A stretch of 64,000 nucleotides of DNA from Loktanella sp. (lineage in GTDB: Bacteria; Pseudomonadota; Alphaproteobacteria; Rhodobacterales; Rhodobacteraceae), in assembly GCA_017390475.1 (NCBI GenBank), contig JAFPBO010000013.1, forward strand, positions 186,001 through 250,000, given 5' to 3'. This document shows positions 8,506-18,090 of this stretch, piece by piece (positions within the stretch are counted from its first letter, which is position 1; each line of letters begins with the position of its first letter). Both the position numbers and the translations under genes were made by a program. The notes below the pieces were generated by a model. It was not told the DNA's origin. It saw only the letters and a list, made by a program, of their open reading frames with translations, and made no database searches.

Positions 8506-9161
8506 TTGGCAAGATATCTGGACGGCTGGACTACCGGAGCACCGACCATGTGCTGATTGATGTGCGCGGTGTGGGGTATCTGGTCTATGTCTCTGACCGC
8601 GTGATGGCCAGTTTGCCCGGCAATGGTGAGGCCGTGGCGCTGTATACCGACCTGTTGGTGCGCGAGGACATTCTGCAACTCTTCGGTTTTACTACTTTGG
8701 TGGAAAAGGAATGGCACCGCCTGCTGATGTCGGTGCAGGGGATCGGGGCAAAAGCCTCGTTGGCGATCCTTGGCGCGCTGGGCGCCGATGGCGTTAGCCG
8801 GGCGATTGCGTTGGGTGATTGGAGCGCCGTGGCCAAGGCACGCGGCGTTGGCCCAAAAACCGCGCAACGGGTGATTATTGAACTCAAGGACAAGGCACCC
8901 GGCGTGATGGCCCTGGGCGCAGGCATGGCCGCCGTGACGGGGGATGAGGTGATCGAGCCTGATCCGGCCCCCGCCCCGCGCAAAGCTGCACCGCAACCCA
9001 CCAGCACCGCGCAGGCGGATGCCATGTCAGCGCTGGCCAACCTTGGCTATGCCCCCGGTGACGCTGCCAGCGCCGTCGTGCAGGTTTTGGGCGCTGACCC
9101 GCAGGCCGATGCATCCGCGGTGATCCGCGCCGCCTTGAAGCTGCTGGCACCTAAAGGCTAG
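8502..9161 (+). CDS. ruvA: Holliday junction branch-migration protein RuvA
   Basis: RuvA binds four-way DNA junctions as a tetramer and loads the RuvB motor. The 219-residue product has the N-terminal OB-fold ([23 protein letters not shown] split by the acidic pin region). Two helix-hairpin-helix segments follow ([13 protein letters not shown] and [17 protein letters not shown]), then a linker rich in Ala and Pro (about 145-172). The C-terminal three-helix RuvB-binding domain is [16 protein letters not shown]. It overlaps ruvC by four bases, and ruvB begins eight bases after its stop. Confidence 0.97.
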   Translation: MIGKISGRLDYRSTDHVLIDVRGVGYLVYVSDRVMASLPGNGEAVALYTDLLVREDILQLFGFTTLVEKEWHRLLMSVQGIGAKASLAILGALGADGVSRAIALGDWSAVAKARGVGPKTAQRVIIELKDKAPGVMALGAGMAAVTGDEVIEPDPAPAPRKAAPQPTSTAQADAMSALANLGYAPGDAASAVVQVLGADPQADASAVIRAALKLLAPKG

Positions 9162-9169
9162 ATGGGCGG

Positions 9170-10198
9170 ATGACCGAACCTGACCCGACTCTGCGCCCTG
9201 AACGCCAGCCAGAAGATACCGACCGCGCCTTGCGACCGCAGTCGCTGGACGAATTCATCGGCCAGAAGGAAGCGCGCGCCAACCTCAAGGTCTTTATCGA
9301 AAGTGCGCGCAGGCGGGGGGAGGCGATGGATCACACCTTGTTCCACGGCCCGCCCGGTCTCGGCAAGACGACCTTGGCGCAGATCATGGCGCGCGAATTG
9401 GGAGTGGGGTTTCGCATGACATCCGGGCCGGTACTGGCCAAGGCAGGTGATCTAGCCGCGATCCTGACCAATCTGGAAGCCCGCGATGTGCTGTTCATCG
9501 ACGAAATCCACCGGCTGAACCCGGCGGTGGAGGAAGTGCTTTATCCCGCGTTGGAAGATTTCGCGCTCGATCTGGTGATCGGCGAAGGTCCCGCCGCACG
9601 CACCGTGCGCATTGAACTGCAGCCGTTCACGCTGGTCGGCGCGACCACCCGGATGGGCTTGCTGACCACGCCGCTGCGTGACCGGTTCGGCATTCCGACA
9701 CGGCTGGAATTTTACACGCAGGACGAATTGCACCTGATCGTGACCCGTGCTGCCCGCCTGTTGGGCGCGCCTGCCGCCGATGAAGGCGCGGCAGAAATCG
9801 CGCGCCGTGCGCGCGGCACACCGCGGATTGCGGGACGGCTTTTGCGCCGCGTCGTGGATTTCGCCATTGTCGAAGGTGACGGGACCGTGACGCAAGCGAT
9901 CGCGGATATGGCGCTGAATCGGCTTGGCGTCGACAAGATGGGCCTCGATCAGGCCGACCGCCGCTATCTGCGCCTTATCGCGGAAAGCTATGCAGGTGGG
10001 CCGGTGGGAATTGAAACCCTCTCTGCCGCCTTGTCCGAAAGCCGCGATTCACTTGAGGATGTGATCGAGCCCTATCTGTTGCAAAAGGGCCTGATCCAGC
10101 GCACCCCGCGCGGGCGCATGCTGGCACAGGCGGCTTGGACGCATCTGGGGCTGGATGCGCCACGCGCGCCGGGGCAGGGGGTATTATTCGATGACTGA
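9170..10198 (+). CDS. ruvB: Holliday junction DNA helicase RuvB
   Basis: RuvB is the hexameric AAA+ motor that drives branch migration with RuvA. The 342-residue product shows Walker A GPPGLGKT (60-67), Walker B FIDEIH (109-114), sensor 1 GATTR and the arginine-finger region PLRDRFG. The C-terminal winged-helix domain ends with [10 protein letters not shown]. Its last eight bases overlap the start of the MazG-like gene. Length and order are normal for the family. Confidence 0.98.
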   Translation: MTEPDPTLRPERQPEDTDRALRPQSLDEFIGQKEARANLKVFIESARRRGEAMDHTLFHGPPGLGKTTLAQIMARELGVGFRMTSGPVLAKAGDLAAILTNLEARDVLFIDEIHRLNPAVEEVLYPALEDFALDLVIGEGPAARTVRIELQPFTLVGATTRMGLLTTPLRDRFGIPTRLEFYTQDELHLIVTRAARLLGAPAADEGAAEIARRARGTPRIAGRLLRRVVDFAIVEGDGTVTQAIADMALNRLGVDKMGLDQADRRYLRLIAESYAGGPVGIETLSAALSESRDSLEDVIEPYLLQKGLIQRTPRGRMLAQAAWTHLGLDAPRAPGQGVLFDD

Positions 10199-10526
10199 CC
10201 CGCGCAGTATCGACGCGCTCAGCGATCTGTCGCAAGCCGTCTCTGACATCTATGCCGAACGGTTCGGGATCAACCGTGACGCCGTCTGGCATCTGGCGAA
10301 ACTGGGCGAGGAATTGGGCGAACTGCAGGCAGCGTTCCTGAAACGCAACGGGCAGGGCCGTGCAACGCAAGATGCCGATGCCCTGCACCGCGCGATGGAG
10401 GACGAAGTCGCCGATCTTTTCGCGCAGCTCCTGCTGTTCGCGCGCTGGCAGGATATCGACATTCCCACCGCTGTGGCGCGCAAATGGGGCCAGTATCTGC
10501 CCACGCAACCACAACCGGAGAAATGA
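10191..10526 (+). CDS. MazG-like nucleotide pyrophosphohydrolase
   Basis: All-alpha NTP pyrophosphatases of the MazG/dUTPase-like superfamily hydrolyse (d)NTPs, often damaged ones, to monophosphate. The 111-residue product carries the Mg-binding signature: the first helix [15 protein letters not shown] (ExxE type) and the second [16 protein letters not shown] (ExxD type). The start ATG at 10191 overlaps the ruvB stop by eight bases. It sits between ruvB and an uncharacterised gene. The exact substrate cannot be read from the sequence. A pool-cleaning role beside recombination genes is inference only. Confidence 0.75.
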   Translation: MTDPRSIDALSDLSQAVSDIYAERFGINRDAVWHLAKLGEELGELQAAFLKRNGQGRATQDADALHRAMEDEVADLFAQLLLFARWQDIDIPTAVARKWGQYLPTQPQPEK

Positions 10527-11143
10527 TGCAGGACATTGCCCCCTATTTCACCCGCTCTGACGGCGATTATGTCTTTGCCCGCTGGGGGCGGCCGATCGTG
10601 CCGGTGGTCTTTGGCGTTGATGACGCTACGCTGGCGGTGTTCAAAGGCGCGATCGAAGCTGTCGTGGCGCTGGCCGGGCATGAGATGGACGGGGTTGATG
10701 CCGAAATCGGTGCCAATCTGATGGTATTCTTCTGTCGCGATTGGGCAGAACTGACCGACGTGCCGCATCTGGACCGGCTGGTGCCCGATCTGGTGCCGCT
10801 CGTGGGACGTTTGCAGCAGGCGGATGCCAACCAGTACCGGATTTTCCGCTTTGATGATCGGGGCGGGATTAAGGCTGCTTTCGTGTTTCTGCGTATGGAT
10901 GATCACTTGTCACAGGTACCGGCGGATATGCTGGCCTTGTCCCAGGCGGTACAGGTGATCCTGCTGTGGTCGGACATGGCCTTTACCGACATGCCTCCAC
11001 TGGCGCTGATCGACAGCAAGGCCGTGTTGCGCCCGGAAGTCGCGGATGTAATCCGTGCCGCCTATGATCCGGTGATGCCGCAGGCGGCGCGCGATCCGTC
11101 ACATGCAATGCGCCTGGCTGCGCGCGTGCAAAGGCCAAGCTGA
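10526..11143 (+). CDS. Conserved-looking protein of unknown function between ruv and tol genes
   Basis: I do not recognise a family. The 205-residue product ([21 protein letters not shown]) looks soluble, with no signal peptide and no membrane helix. Notable segments are RPIVPVVFGVDDATL, DVPHLDRLVPDLVPLVGRLQ and a hydrophobic LSQAVQVILLWSDMAF. ATG 10526 has GGAG five bases upstream; ATG 10523 is too close to it. It shares one base with the MazG-like gene stop and one with the ybgC start, so it is translationally coupled to both. The tight coupling argues for a real gene. I cannot assign a role. Confidence 0.8.
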   Translation: MQDIAPYFTRSDGDYVFARWGRPIVPVVFGVDDATLAVFKGAIEAVVALAGHEMDGVDAEIGANLMVFFCRDWAELTDVPHLDRLVPDLVPLVGRLQQADANQYRIFRFDDRGGIKAAFVFLRMDDHLSQVPADMLALSQAVQVILLWSDMAFTDMPPLALIDSKAVLRPEVADVIRAAYDPVMPQAARDPSHAMRLAARVQRPS

Positions 11144-11526
11144 TGCATAGCTTCGATCTGCGCGTCTATTACGAAGACACCGATATGGCGGGCATCGTCT
11201 ATTACGCCAATTACCTGCGCTTCATTGAACGCGCGCGCAGCGAATGGGTCCGTGATCTCGGCATTGATCAGGCGCAGATGAAGGCGGATGGTATGGTCTT
11301 TGCCGTGCGCAGGGTCGAGGCGGATTACCTCTCGCCCGCTCGTTACGATGACGTGTTGCGCGTTGAAACCGCGATTCAGCCTGGATCAGGCGCAAGGCTG
11401 GTCTTGCGACAGGATGTCAGACGCGGGGATGTCACGCTGTTCTCCGCCCTTGTCACGATCATCTGCATGACCACCGAAGGGGCGATTTGCCGCCTGCCAG
11501 CGGCGATCCGCCAAGTCGCGCGCTAA
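11143..11526 (+). CDS. ybgC: YbgC-type acyl-CoA thioesterase of the Tol-Pal cluster
   Basis: YbgC is a hot-dog-fold thioesterase acting on acyl-CoA or acyl-ACP and is usually encoded first in tol-pal operons. The 127-residue product has the 4HBT catalytic pattern YYEDTDMAGIVYYANYLRFIERAR, broken here as YYEDTDMAG (Asp) and IVYYANYL. The C-terminal beta sheet includes VTIICMTTEG. It starts at 11143 in a TGATG overlap with the preceding gene. A gap of 111 bases separates it from tolQ, so tolQ may also have its own promoter. Confidence 0.93.
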   Translation: MHSFDLRVYYEDTDMAGIVYYANYLRFIERARSEWVRDLGIDQAQMKADGMVFAVRRVEADYLSPARYDDVLRVETAIQPGSGARLVLRQDVRRGDVTLFSALVTIICMTTEGAICRLPAAIRQVAR

Positions 11527-11637
11527 AATCGTATCCTTTTCGGCTTTGTGATGCCGGTTTGGTTGGATTTGCCTTATGGTTTACGCTAATGATGGGCGCA
11601 ATTGAGCCCAAACAGGGCCTTCAGGCAGAGCAGGCAC

Positions 11638-12312
11638 ATGGAAGTAGCAAACGAATTCACAATGTGGGCGCTGTTCGCGCGCGCAACGATCATCGTCAAA
11701 CTGGTGATGATCCTGCTGGTCGTCGCATCAGTCTGGTGCTGGGCGATCATCATCGACAAGACGATCCAGTTCCGCCGCGCCCGGGCAGAGGCGGATGTCT
11801 TTGACCGCGCGTTCTGGTCAGGTGAACCGCTGGACCAGCTGTTCGACCAGATCGGCGCAGACCCGGACGGCGCTTCAGAAAAGATTTTCGCTGCCGGTAT
11901 GATGGAATGGCGACGGTCGCACAGGCAGGATGGCGGGCTGATCGCGGGGGCCACGGCGCGGATCGACCGTTCCATGGATGTCGCCATCGCGAAAGAGGCC
12001 GCTCGCCTGCAAAAGGGTCTGCCTGTTCTGGCGACTGTCGGGTCCACAGCACCTTTTGTCGGTCTGTTCGGGACCGTCTGGGGGATCATGAACGCCTTTA
12101 TCGAAATCGCCGAGGCGCAGAATACCAACCTCGCCGTTGTGGCACCGGGGATCGCCGAGGCGCTTCTGGCCACAGGGCTGGGCCTTTTGGCCGCTATTCC
12201 TGCCGTTATTTACTACAACAAACTCTCCGCCGACAGTGACCGGATCGTGGCGGGCTACGAAGCCTTTGCCGATGAATTTGCTACCATCCTCAGCCGTCAG
12301 TTGGATAGCTGA
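11638..12312 (+). CDS. tolQ: Tol-Pal system proton channel subunit TolQ
   Basis: TolQ is an inner-membrane protein that with TolR forms the proton-driven motor energising TolA, needed for outer-membrane constriction at division. The 224-residue product has three membrane helices: MWALFARATIIVKLVMILL near the N-terminus, then VGSTAPFVGLFGTVWGIM and AEALLATGLGLLAAIPAVIYY. This is the MotA/TolQ/ExbB pattern. The ATG at 11638 (MEVANEFT) is preferred over an upstream TTG at 11602 because relatives begin at this point. tolR starts two bases after its stop. Confidence 0.96.
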   Translation: MEVANEFTMWALFARATIIVKLVMILLVVASVWCWAIIIDKTIQFRRARAEADVFDRAFWSGEPLDQLFDQIGADPDGASEKIFAAGMMEWRRSHRQDGGLIAGATARIDRSMDVAIAKEAARLQKGLPVLATVGSTAPFVGLFGTVWGIMNAFIEIAEAQNTNLAVVAPGIAEALLATGLGLLAAIPAVIYYNKLSADSDRIVAGYEAFADEFATILSRQLDS

Positions 12313-12313
12313 T

Positions 12314-12793
<480 letters not shown>

Positions 12794-12794
12794 G

Positions 12795-13916
12795 ATGCAG
12801 ACGCCGGGCACCTATATCTCTGCGGTCGGCCATGTTGGCCTGATCGGCTGGCTCCTGCTGGGGTTGGGGATGCAATCGCAGCCACTGCCGATGCAAGCCA
12901 TGGATGTGACGGTGATGTCCGGCGAAGAGTTCGAGCAGATGATGGCGGCCCGCACGCCCGAGCCCGGCGATGCTGCCCCTGACGCACCGGTGCAGCCATC
13001 CGTCGAAGAAACACCGCCGCCGCCTGTAGAAGCACCGCCACCCCCACCGCCACCGCCGGTTGAAGAGACCCCGCCGCCCCCGGTCGAAGCGCCGCCACCT
13101 GTGGTGCAGGCCCCGCCGCCCCCACCGCCACCCGCGGCGCCACCTGCCGCGCCGGATCTGCCGCCAAGTCCGGACCCGACACCGGCTCCTGCAGAACGCG
13201 TCGCATCGACACCGACCGCACCGCCGCCACCTGATGCGCAGATCTCTGACATCGCCCGCGAAGCGGTGGTGCCGGATGAATCCGCGCAGGCAGAAGTTGC
13301 CGTACCCGAACAGCAAGCCACGGCCCCCGAACAGACGGCGACAGAAATCGTGATTCCCGATGAACGTCCGCGCGGTGCGGTGGAAACCTCACTGCGTCCG
13401 GTGCCCCGCCCGGCGCGTCCGGTGCCGCCCGCGCCAGAGCAGACCGCAACGGCAGATCCTGCGCCGACGCCCGCACCCACGCCTGCCCCAGAGCCGGAGC
13501 CAGCGCCAGCGCCGACACCGCCCCCCGACACCAGTGATGCAGTGGCGGATGCGCTGGCTTCGGCCTTGGCTGGCAGTGCGGCCCCTGCGGTGCCTGCGGG
13601 CCCGCCGATGACCGGCTCTGAACGCGACAGTTTCCGCATCGCGGTCAATTCGTGCTGGAATGTCGACCCGGGTTCGGTGGCTGCGCGGGTCACGGTCGAG
13701 GTCGGTTTCAACCTGACCCGCGAAGGCCGGGTCGAGGGTGAACCACGCTTGTTATCGTCTAGCGGTGACCAATCTGCCACAAGCACAGCGTTTGAAGCTG
13801 CGCGTCGCGCGATTCTGAGGTGTCAGGGCAGCGGATATCAGTTACCGGCAGATAAATATGACCAATGGCGCGAAGTTGTGATTACGTTTGACCCCAGCGG
13901 TATGCGATTAAGATAG
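12795..13916 (+). CDS. tolA: Tol-Pal system protein TolA, Pro-rich
   Basis: TolA links the TolQR motor to Pal across the periplasm. The 373-residue product has one N-terminal membrane helix ([15 protein letters not shown]). A very long Pro/Ala/Glu-rich periplasmic stalk follows (about residues 45-265, many PPPPVEE-type repeats) in place of the Ala/Lys helical stalk of E. coli. The C-terminal TonB-like domain ([43 protein letters not shown]) is intact. ATG 12795, one base after the tolR stop, fits [19 protein letters not shown] 12774 would overlap tolR. The repeat-rich coding stretch is prone to length variation. Confidence 0.92.
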   Translation: MQTPGTYISAVGHVGLIGWLLLGLGMQSQPLPMQAMDVTVMSGEEFEQMMAARTPEPGDAAPDAPVQPSVEETPPPPVEAPPPPPPPPVEETPPPPVEAPPPVVQAPPPPPPPAAPPAAPDLPPSPDPTPAPAERVASTPTAPPPPDAQISDIAREAVVPDESAQAEVAVPEQQATAPEQTATEIVIPDERPRGAVETSLRPVPRPARPVPPAPEQTATADPAPTPAPTPAPEPEPAPAPTPPPDTSDAVADALASALAGSAAPAVPAGPPMTGSERDSFRIAVNSCWNVDPGSVAARVTVEVGFNLTREGRVEGEPRLLSSSGDQSATSTAFEAARRAILRCQGSGYQLPADKYDQWREVVITFDPSGMRLR

Positions 13917-14020
13917 CCGAGACAGGTGCGCAGGCGCGCCAAACAATGTATAAGCGCTGCAACGCGCAGATGAATGAAGCTGATCGGGTGCTACGCCCGG
14001 TAGCGAATGAGGCAGAGAAG

Positions 14021-15334
14021 ATGAAAAGACTTTTGACGTTGCTGATCACGTTGATGCTGGCAGGCCCTGCTTTGGCGCAGGGCGGCCCATTGCGGTTGAC
14101 CATCACCGATGGGGTGATCGAACCGATCACCTTTGCGATCCCGAATTTCGAGGCAGAAAATCCGCAGGCCGCCCAGCTTGCATCTGACCTCTCGCGTCTG
14201 GTCGCACAGGACCTGTCCGGCACCGGCTTGTTCCGTGAGGTGCCGTCAAATGCCTTTATCGCGCAGGTTTCTTCTTTCGCGCAGCCAGTCGCCTTTGCTG
14301 ATTGGCGCGCGGTGAATGCGCAGGCCCTCGTCATGGGCGCGGTCAGCGTCAACGGCGATCAGGTCAGCGTGAAATTCCGCCTGTTTGACATCTTTTCAGG
14401 TCAGGAACTGGGCAGTGGTCTGCAATTTGCCGGTACAACCGCAGGCTGGCGGCGCATGGGCCACAAAGTGGCCGATGCCGTGTACAGCCGGATCACGGGC
14501 GAGGGGGGCTATTTTGACAGCCGCGTCGTGTTTGTTGCCGAAAGCGGACCAAAGGATAACCGGCTCAAACGCCTGGCGATCATGGATTACGATGGCGCGA
14601 ATGTGCAGTTTCTGACTGACAGCAGCAGCATCGTGCTGGCGCCACGGTTTTCACCACGCGGTGATCAGGTGCTTTACACCAGCTTTGAATCCGGCTTCCC
14701 GCGCATCAATCTGCTGGACGTTGCCAGCGTCGGCCGCAGGCAGATCGCAACCGCACCCGGCGAAATGGCGTTCAGCCCCCGGTTTTCGCGTGACGGTCGG
14801 CAGGTGATCTATAGCCTATCCAATGGTGGCACGACTGATATCTACAGCACTGATCTGGCCAGCGGCCAGCATCTCCGCCTGACGGCGACCCCGTCGATTG
14901 ATACGGCACCCAGCCTGTCACCCGATGGCACGCACATTGTGTTCGAAAGTGACCGTTCCGGCAGCCAGCAGTTGTACATCATGTCGACGTCGGGCGGCGA
15001 AGCCCGTCGGATTTCATTTGGCGAAGGCCGCTATTCCACACCAGTCTGGTCGCCACGCGGCGATCTGGTCGCATTTACCAAGATGAATGCTGGCCGGTTC
15101 CACATTGGCGTGATGCGCACCGACGGGTCAGAAGAGCGGTTGCTGACATCCTCTTTCCTTGATGAAGCACCGACCTGGTCGCCCAATGGACGCGTCGTGA
15201 TGTTCACCCGTGAAACCCAGGGGGCCGATGGCGCAAGTTCGCTGTATTCGGTCGACATTTCCGGGCGCAACCTGCGTGCGGTGCCTATTCAAAGCGCTGC
15301 ATCAGATGCCTCATGGGGACCGTTGCAGCCATGA
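14021..15334 (+). CDS. tolB: Tol-Pal system beta-propeller protein TolB
   Basis: TolB is a periplasmic six-bladed beta-propeller that binds Pal and TolA. The 437-residue product has a signal peptide ([20 protein letters not shown], cleavage after ALA), the N-terminal domain and then WD40-like PD40 repeats (for example [80 protein letters not shown]). The ATG at 14021 is chosen because it begins the signal peptide; the frame extends upstream to 13946 without support. It lies 104 bases after tolA. Confidence 0.97.
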   Translation: MKRLLTLLITLMLAGPALAQGGPLRLTITDGVIEPITFAIPNFEAENPQAAQLASDLSRLVAQDLSGTGLFREVPSNAFIAQVSSFAQPVAFADWRAVNAQALVMGAVSVNGDQVSVKFRLFDIFSGQELGSGLQFAGTTAGWRRMGHKVADAVYSRITGEGGYFDSRVVFVAESGPKDNRLKRLAIMDYDGANVQFLTDSSSIVLAPRFSPRGDQVLYTSFESGFPRINLLDVASVGRRQIATAPGEMAFSPRFSRDGRQVIYSLSNGGTTDIYSTDLASGQHLRLTATPSIDTAPSLSPDGTHIVFESDRSGSQQLYIMSTSGGEARRISFGEGRYSTPVWSPRGDLVAFTKMNAGRFHIGVMRTDGSEERLLTSSFLDEAPTWSPNGRVVMFTRETQGADGASSLYSVDISGRNLRAVPIQSAASDASWGPLQP

Positions 15335-15413
15335 TGCTGCGGCAGCAAGCCGTTTCCAGACTCCGATTGCCATGCTATACTTGCCACAACGAGCAGATAA
15401 ACAGGATCAACCG

Positions 15414-15950
15414 ATGAAAATGATGACAAAAGCGACCGTTTTGCTTTTGGTACTGGCAACCGCTGCCTGTACCAATCCAAACCGATTTGGTGCCGGTGGG
15501 GCAGGCGGTCCTGGTGGGGCAGGCGGCGCTGATGGATTTGGTGCAGGTGCCGGTATGGCCGGTTCGGCCAGTGACCCGCGCAGCCCGCAGTTTTTCAGCC
15601 AGACCATCGGCGACCGTGTGTTGTTCGTCATTGATCAATCCACCATCACCCCAGAAGGCCGGACGATCCTTGATGGTCAGGCGCAGTGGCTTTTGACCAA
15701 TGCCGATTACCGCGCTGTGATCGAAGGCCATGCCGACGAACAGGGCACCCGCGAATACAACCTTGCGCTGGGGTTCCGTCGTGCCAATGCGGTGCGCGAA
15801 TATCTGGTCTCGCGCGGCGTACCATCCTCGCGGCTGGAAGTGACCAGCTATGGCAAGGAACGCCCGATCGAGATCTGTTCCAACGAGAGCTGCTATTCCC
15901 AGAACCGCCGGGCCGTTACGGTCCTGTCGTTCTCGGCGATGACCAGCTGA
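15414..15950 (+). CDS. pal: Peptidoglycan-associated lipoprotein Pal
   Basis: Pal is an outer-membrane lipoprotein that binds peptidoglycan and TolB. The 178-residue product has a lipoprotein signal with lipobox LATAAC (acylated Cys19). A Gly-rich flexible linker follows (about residues 26-48), then the OmpA C-terminal domain with GHADEQGTREYNLALGFRRA and SYGKERPIE. The Asp and Arg of the peptidoglycan-binding site are present. The start ATG at 15414 gives a normal signal peptide. It is followed by cpoB after 17 bases. Confidence 0.97.
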   Translation: MKMMTKATVLLLVLATAACTNPNRFGAGGAGGPGGAGGADGFGAGAGMAGSASDPRSPQFFSQTIGDRVLFVIDQSTITPEGRTILDGQAQWLLTNADYRAVIEGHADEQGTREYNLALGFRRANAVREYLVSRGVPSSRLEVTSYGKERPIEICSNESCYSQNRRAVTVLSFSAMTS

Positions 15951-15967
15951 TACAATAGCGGAAACCG

Positions 15968-16789
15968 ATGATGTTGCACCGTGTCTTGCTTATTTGCGCT
16001 GTTCTTTCTGCGCCGCTGCCTGCGCTGGCGCAGGATGAGACGCTGGCTGATATCCGCCAGCAGCTCACGGCTCTTTATGTCGATGTGCAGCGTCTGCGTT
16101 CTGAACTGTCCACAACCGGTGCTTTGTCATCGGGTGTGGCAGGCGCAACCCCGCTGGACCGTCTGAACGTCATCGAGGCGGAATTGCAGCGGCTGACCTC
16201 CAAGGCGGAAGAGCTGGAATTCCGCGTCAACCGGATCACTGTGGACGGCACCAACCGGATCGGTGATCTGGAATTCCGACTGTGCGAGCTGGAACCCGGT
16301 TGCGATATTGCAAATCTTGGCGACACGCCGTCTTTGGGCGGCGCTGATAATTCTGCGGGCGTCCCCGCAGCCAATATTCCTCCGATGACCGGCGGCCCCG
16401 CTGTCGCCATCGGCGAACAGGACGACATCCGGCGGGCGCAGGAGGCGCTCGCCAGCGGTGACTTTCGCGGCGCCGTCGATCAGTTATCGACCTTTGGCAC
16501 GTCCTACCCGGGAAGCCCGCTAGCGCCAGAGGCCGCCTTTATCCGCGGTCAGGCGCTGGAAGCCTTGGGCGAAAATACCAGTGCGGCGCGGGCCTATCTG
16601 GAATCCTTTTCTGCTGATCCTGCTGGCCAGCGCGCGCCAGAGGCATTGTATAAACTAGGTGCATCGCTGGGGGCCATCGGGCAAACGCAGGACGCCTGCC
16701 TGACATTGGCAGAGGTCAACGTCCGTTTTCCAGGCGATGCTGCGGTGTCCAGTGCCCAGAACGCCATGCAAAATCTGGGATGCCGGTAG
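15968..16789 (+). CDS. cpoB: Cell division coordinator CpoB (YbgF), TPR protein
   Basis: CpoB is a periplasmic protein that coordinates Tol-Pal action with peptidoglycan synthesis at division. The 273-residue product has a signal peptide (MMLHRVLLICAVLSAPLPAL then AQ). A heptad-rich coiled-coil region with trimerisation character follows (about 25-110: LADIRQQLTALYVDVQRLRSE, divided, and IEAELQRLTSKAEELEFRVN). C-terminal TPR repeats occupy about residues 150-270 (AQEALASGDFRGAVDQL, APEALYKLGASLGAIGQ). Its 3' end overlaps tilS by ten bases. Confidence 0.94.
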   Translation: MMLHRVLLICAVLSAPLPALAQDETLADIRQQLTALYVDVQRLRSELSTTGALSSGVAGATPLDRLNVIEAELQRLTSKAEELEFRVNRITVDGTNRIGDLEFRLCELEPGCDIANLGDTPSLGGADNSAGVPAANIPPMTGGPAVAIGEQDDIRRAQEALASGDFRGAVDQLSTFGTSYPGSPLAPEAAFIRGQALEALGENTSAARAYLESFSADPAGQRAPEALYKLGASLGAIGQTQDACLTLAEVNVRFPGDAAVSSAQNAMQNLGCR

Positions 16790-17982
16790 CGGCGCAGCCT
16801 CTGCCGCTGTCTGACGGTTTTGTCGACCTGATCACATCCGGCGCGCCGGTTGGTTTGGCCGTATCCGGTGGCGGTGATTCAGTCGCATTGTTGCATCTTG
16901 TTGCTGCCATGGGCGGCAATATCCGGGTTGCATCGGTTGATCATGGTTTACGCCCCGAGGCTGCCGATGAATGCGCGATGGTGGCCAGATTGTGCCACCG
17001 CTACGGGATTGCGCATCAGACCCTGCGCTGGACCGGTTGGAACGGCAGCGGCAATCTGCAAGACAACGCCCGCCGCGCGCGCTATGCCTTGCTGGTTGAA
17101 TGGGCGACTGCGGCGGGCATTGCCGATATCGCGCTTGGACATACTGCTGACGATCAGGCCGAAACTATCGTGATGGCACTGGCACGCGGTGCGGGCGTTG
17201 ATGGGCTGTCTGGCATGGCTGCGATGACCATGAAAGCCGGTGTATGCTTTCACCGCCCCCTGTTGCACACCACCCGCACCGACCTGCGCTCTTATCTTGC
17301 TGCCGCAGGGCATGAATGGTGCGACGATCCGAGCAATGATGACCCCGCTTACGAACGTATCCGTATCAGACAGGCCGCCGCAATGCTGACCGGGCTGGGC
17401 TTGACGCCGCAGGCGCTGGGGCAGGTCGCGCGGCATATGGCGACGGCTGCTCAGGCACTGGACCAGCGCACAGCGGAATTGGCAGCAGGTTACTTTGTGC
17501 GCCAGCATGGCGATATGCTGATTACGGTCGATCTGCGGGCTTTGTCGGCGGAAGAGGCGCGCAGGCTGGTGCTGGCGGCGATGGGCTGGGTCAATCATGG
17601 CCTGTCCGCGCCGCGCCGGGATGAACAGAACCGATTGTTGCATCATCTGCGACAGAAACAGGCGACAACCTTGGCTGGCTGTCGGTTCAGCTTTGACGGG
17701 CCGGTGCTGCGGATCAGCCGGGAATGGGCGGCCGTTCAGGGTCACGTCACGGAAACCACGCAACTGTGGGACGGGCGCTGGCGATTGTCCGGGCCACATG
17801 CGCCAGACTTGCAGATTCGCGCGCTTGGCGCGGGCATCGACCTCTGCGGCGATTGGCGCGACACTGGCCTGCCGCATCTATCGCTGCAGGCAACACCGGC
17901 GATCTGGCGGGCCGGGCGGCTGATTTCCGCCCCTTTGGCCAAGTTCGGGGCAGATTGGTCCGCGCAGATTGTCGCGGAATAG
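16780..17982 (+). CDS. tilS: tRNA(Ile)-lysidine synthase TilS
   Basis: TilS attaches lysine to C34 of tRNA-Ile(CAU), allowing it to read AUA codons. The 400-residue product has the N-type ATP-pyrophosphatase motif SGGGDS (29-34), then VDHGLRPEA, DIALGHTADDQAET and the RPLL segment of the active site. The C-terminal part is shorter and more divergent than in E. coli, as usual in this group. It begins inside the last codons of cpoB and precedes ftsH, an order widespread in Proteobacteria. Confidence 0.95.
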   Translation: MPVAAQPLPLSDGFVDLITSGAPVGLAVSGGGDSVALLHLVAAMGGNIRVASVDHGLRPEAADECAMVARLCHRYGIAHQTLRWTGWNGSGNLQDNARRARYALLVEWATAAGIADIALGHTADDQAETIVMALARGAGVDGLSGMAAMTMKAGVCFHRPLLHTTRTDLRSYLAAAGHEWCDDPSNDDPAYERIRIRQAAAMLTGLGLTPQALGQVARHMATAAQALDQRTAELAAGYFVRQHGDMLITVDLRALSAEEARRLVLAAMGWVNHGLSAPRRDEQNRLLHHLRQKQATTLAGCRFSFDGPVLRISREWAAVQGHVTETTQLWDGRWRLSGPHAPDLQIRALGAGIDLCGDWRDTGLPHLSLQATPAIWRAGRLISAPLAKFGADWSAQIVAE

Positions 17983-18003
17983 GCCACCAGTCCCGTTTGC
18001 GCA

Positions 18004-18031
18004 TTGAAGATCGGGGTTTTGTGCCTATTCT
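18004..18031 (+). promoter_or_regulatory. Possible promoter of ftsH
   Basis: TTGAAG (18004-18009) and TATTCT (18026-18031) are separated by 16 bases and match the -35 and -10 consensus at four of six positions each. They lie in the 108-base gap before ftsH and would give a leader of about 50 bases. A heat-shock-sigma interpretation is possible (TTGAA core) but the -10 does not fit it well. Confidence 0.35.
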
Positions 18032-18090
18032 ATAGATAACCACACAGGCACGAGTCTGTCGCCTGTTTGACGATGTGATAGGAGTCCCCC

